Below the pieces are notes generated by a model that was not told where the DNA came from, ran no database searches, and saw only the letters and a program-made list of their open reading frames with translations. The position numbers were made by a program, and so were the translations under genes. 7,410 bases of DNA from an uncultured Lachnospiraceae bacterium (lineage in GTDB: Bacteria; Bacillota; Clostridia; Lachnospirales; Lachnospiraceae): assembly GCA_948665105.1 (NCBI GenBank), contig CAPNGW010000113.1, positions 1-7,410 on the forward strand, given 5' to 3'. Of the stretch, positions 6,529-7,410 are shown one piece after another (positions within the stretch are counted from its first letter, which is position 1; each line of letters begins with the position of its first letter).

Positions 6529-6792
6529 TTACGCAATGTCGTTAACAGCCTTAGACAGACGGGAAATCTTCCGGGATGCGGTATTCTTATGATACACACC
6601 CTTGGTAGTAGCCTTGTTAATCTCAGAAGTAGCGGCAAGCAGTGCAGCCTTAGCAGCTTCCTTATCCTGAGCAGTAACAGCAGCATCCACTTTCTTAATC
6701 GCTGTCTTAACCTTAGACTTGATTGCTTTGTTACGAGCAGTTCTGGTTTCTGTCACCAGAATTCTCTTCTTTGCTGATTTAATGTTAGCCAA
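6529..6792 (-). CDS. rpsT: 30S ribosomal protein S20
   Basis: This 87-residue, lysine-, arginine- and alanine-rich protein matches bacterial S20 along its length (MANIKSAKKRILVTETRTARNKAIKSKVKTAIKK..., ending GVYHKNTASRKISRLSKAVNDI). S20 binds 16S rRNA early in small-subunit assembly. The start codon is TTG, read from CAA at 6790-6792 on the plus strand. No ATG could give the canonical MANIKSAKKR N-terminus, and GGAGGTG (plus positions 6799-6805) lies 6 nt upstream, so the TTG is well supported. A UUG start is also used by E. coli rpsT, where it takes part in autogenous control. The gene stands alone with its own promoter and terminator, opposite to its neighbours. Confidence 0.98.
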   Translation of the reverse strand: MANIKSAKKRILVTETRTARNKAIKSKVKTAIKKVDAAVTAQDKEAAKAALLAATSEINKATTKGVYHKNTASRKISRLSKAVNDIA

Positions 6793-6875
6793 TCCCTACA
6801 CCTCCATTCCAAAATGGTTTTTCGTATTCGATTGTTTCATTAAAGCCGGACACGGACGTTCTAATGTAAACATAC
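6793..6875 (-). promoter_or_regulatory. rpsT 5' leader with a hairpin touching the ribosome binding site
   Basis: From a predicted transcription start near 6875 the leader is about 83 nt. Just before the start codon CCATT and AATGG (plus positions 6813-6817 and 6804-6808) can form a 5-bp stem with a 4-nt loop. The last GG of the stem is also the first GG of the GGAGGTG ribosome binding site (6799-6805). This could tune initiation at the UUG codon; regulation by S20 itself is an inference from E. coli. Confidence 0.4.
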
Positions 6876-6881
6876 TCATTT

Positions 6882-6940
6882 ATTTTAGGCCAGAAAATAG
6901 TTTCTGTCAATACATATTTTGGTTTTTTTTGCAAAAAATA
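6882..6940 (-). promoter_or_regulatory. rpsT promoter with A-rich UP-like element
   Basis: On the minus strand a perfect TTGACA -35 (plus positions 6905-6910) is followed after 17 bp by TAAAAT (6882-6887), a five-of-six match to the -10. Upstream of the -35 (plus 6911-6940) the minus strand carries A-tracts, with runs of eight and four A residues, resembling the UP elements of ribosomal promoters that contact the polymerase alpha subunits. Confidence 0.8.
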
Positions 6941-7039
6941 CTCTGGAGGTTACAGTGCACTCGTCAGTCGTATCCAGATTAATTTATGCTTGCATAAGGA
7001 TGCTGACGAATGGCGCGGAGTGAACTGTAACCTTTGGAG
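6941..7039 (+). repeat. Long nested inverted repeat (hairpin of about 99 nt) upstream of gpr
   Basis: The outer arms 6941-6962 and 7018-7039 pair over 22 positions with one mismatch (G6957 against A7023); three of the pairs (U6944-G7036, G6945-U7035, G6946-U7034) are G-U wobbles on the plus-strand RNA only. Inside lie GTCAG (6963-6967) with CTGAC (7003-7007), ATCC (6972-6975) with GGAT (6998-7001), and TATG (6985-6988) with CATA (6993-6996) closing a CUUG tetraloop with a G-C pair. A 10-nt one-sided bulge covers 7008-7017. The element ends 10 nt before the gpr ribosome binding site. It may be a structured gpr leader or a dispersed palindromic (MITE/REP-like) repeat. It encodes no protein that I can support. 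Confidence 0.8.
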
Positions 7040-7061
7040 AACGTACATTGGAGGAGCAGAC

Positions 7062-7410
7062 ATGGGACAATTTCAGGTAAGGACAGATTTGGCGCTGGAA
7101 ACCAGGGAAAAATTTGAGGAAGATAACGTAGAAATCAAGGGTGTCCGGGTGGAGGAGGAAATAATTCCGGAAAGCGAAATCAAGATTACCAATGTGTTCA
7201 TTGAGACGGAAAACGGTGCAAAAATAATGGGAAAGCCCAAGGGCAGCTACATTACACTGGAGGCTCCCAATATGAGTGAGCAGGATGAGGATTACCACCG
7301 TGAGATTTCCATGCAGCTGGCAAAAATCCTGGAGCGGCTTCTTCCCAAAAAAGAGGCTCCCGTGGCGGTGCTGGTGGCGGGACTTGGCAACCGGGAGGTA
7401 ACCCCGGATG
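7062..7410 (+). CDS. gpr: Germination (SASP-degrading) protease GPR, N-terminal part (3' end outside the window)
   Basis: The gene runs off the window after 116 codons; full family members have roughly 320-370. The start ATG follows GGAGGAG (7050-7056). The opening MGQFQVRTDLALETREKFEE is the typical N-terminus, in which a short propeptide is removed to activate the zymogen late in sporulation. KITNVFIETENGAKIMGKPKGSYITLEAPNM and VAVLVAGLGNREVTPD are family-conserved; the last aspartate (residue 116, bases 7407-7409) lies in the VTPD segment near the catalytic aspartate region of this atypical protease family. GPR degrades the small acid-soluble DNA-protecting proteins when spores germinate. 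In Bacillus it is read by forespore sigma factors; a GTATC (6970-6974) followed 18 bp later by CATAAGG is at best a poor sigma-G-like match, and it falls inside the hairpin. The gene marks the organism as a spore former. Confidence 0.95.
   Translation, partial: MGQFQVRTDLALETREKFEEDNVEIKGVRVEEEIIPESEIKITNVFIETENGAKIMGKPKGSYITLEAPNMSEQDEDYHREISMQLAKILERLLPKKEAPVAVLVAGLGNREVTPD

Noticed and set aside
6421..6777. A 118-residue plus-strand frame across the ogt end, the terminator and rpsT
   Set aside because: It runs through a rho-independent terminator and antisense to rpsT, with no supporting start signal.
6923..6938. Hairpin 6941-7039 plus the adjoining A/T tract read as a minus-strand terminator
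   Set aside because: The tract would supply a T-run on the minus strand, but no minus-strand gene lies to the right, and the tract is better explained as the UP-like element of the rpsT promoter.
6984..7298. A 104-residue minus-strand open frame opposite gpr
   Set aside because: It lies antisense to a well-recognised gene and within the hairpin, has no ribosome binding site, and its product resembles nothing I know.
1..7410. CRISPR array, tRNA, rRNA, or transposase
   Set aside because: No regularly spaced repeats, cloverleaf-like segments, rRNA sequence or transposase/integrase motifs were seen on either strand.

Overview
The window looks like a chromosomal segment of a spore-forming, low- to mid-GC Firmicute, most likely a gut Lachnospiraceae (Clostridium XIVa / Enterocloster / Hungatella-like; this placement is inference). 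The evidence is a germination protease gene (gpr), strong AGGAGG-type ribosome binding sites, and the gene set comEC, holA, rpsT and gpr, which from general knowledge lie together in this family.

Region by region. (1) 1-1052: the 3' part of comEC, the DNA-uptake channel, with the end of its membrane domain and the whole C-terminal metallo-beta-lactamase-like domain. (2) 1053-2726: a sigma-A-like promoter drives a two-gene unit, an ECF-like sigma factor with a cysteine-containing C-terminal extension and a DUF2461 protein. (3) 2727-3861: a leader without an obvious gene, then holA (DNA polymerase III delta, clamp loader). (4) 3862 to about 5850: a clearly AT-richer island holding a promoter, a LytTR DNA-binding regulator, a DUF3021-like membrane protein overlapping it by 4 bp, a CPBP-family intramembrane protease, and the broken remnant of a cysteine-rich KTR gene of the kind carried by conjugative elements. 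The composition, the remnant and the position between housekeeping genes suggest horizontally acquired cargo. (5) 5931-6464: ogt, a methylated-DNA-protein-cysteine methyltransferase. (6) 6482-6792, minus strand: rpsT (ribosomal protein S20) with a UUG start codon and a strong rho-independent terminator that separates it from the convergent ogt. (7) 6793-7061: the divergent rpsT/gpr intergenic region, with an rpsT promoter with an A-rich upstream element and a roughly 99-nt nested hairpin immediately upstream of gpr. (8) 7062-7410: the 5' part of gpr.

Functionally the backbone genes are unrelated housekeeping functions (transformation, replication, translation, DNA repair, spore germination). 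Two insert-like units sit among them: the sigma/DUF2461 pair and the LytTR/DUF3021/CPBP cassette. The second matches a LytTR regulatory system, a DNA-binding activator plus a membrane partner that restrains it, with a CPBP protein that is often linked to bacteriocin immunity or peptide processing. The least explained element is the long nested hairpin between rpsT and gpr. Its outer pairing works best as plus-strand RNA and its tip is a G-CUUG-C tetraloop, so it is either a gpr leader RNA or a copy of a dispersed palindromic repeat.
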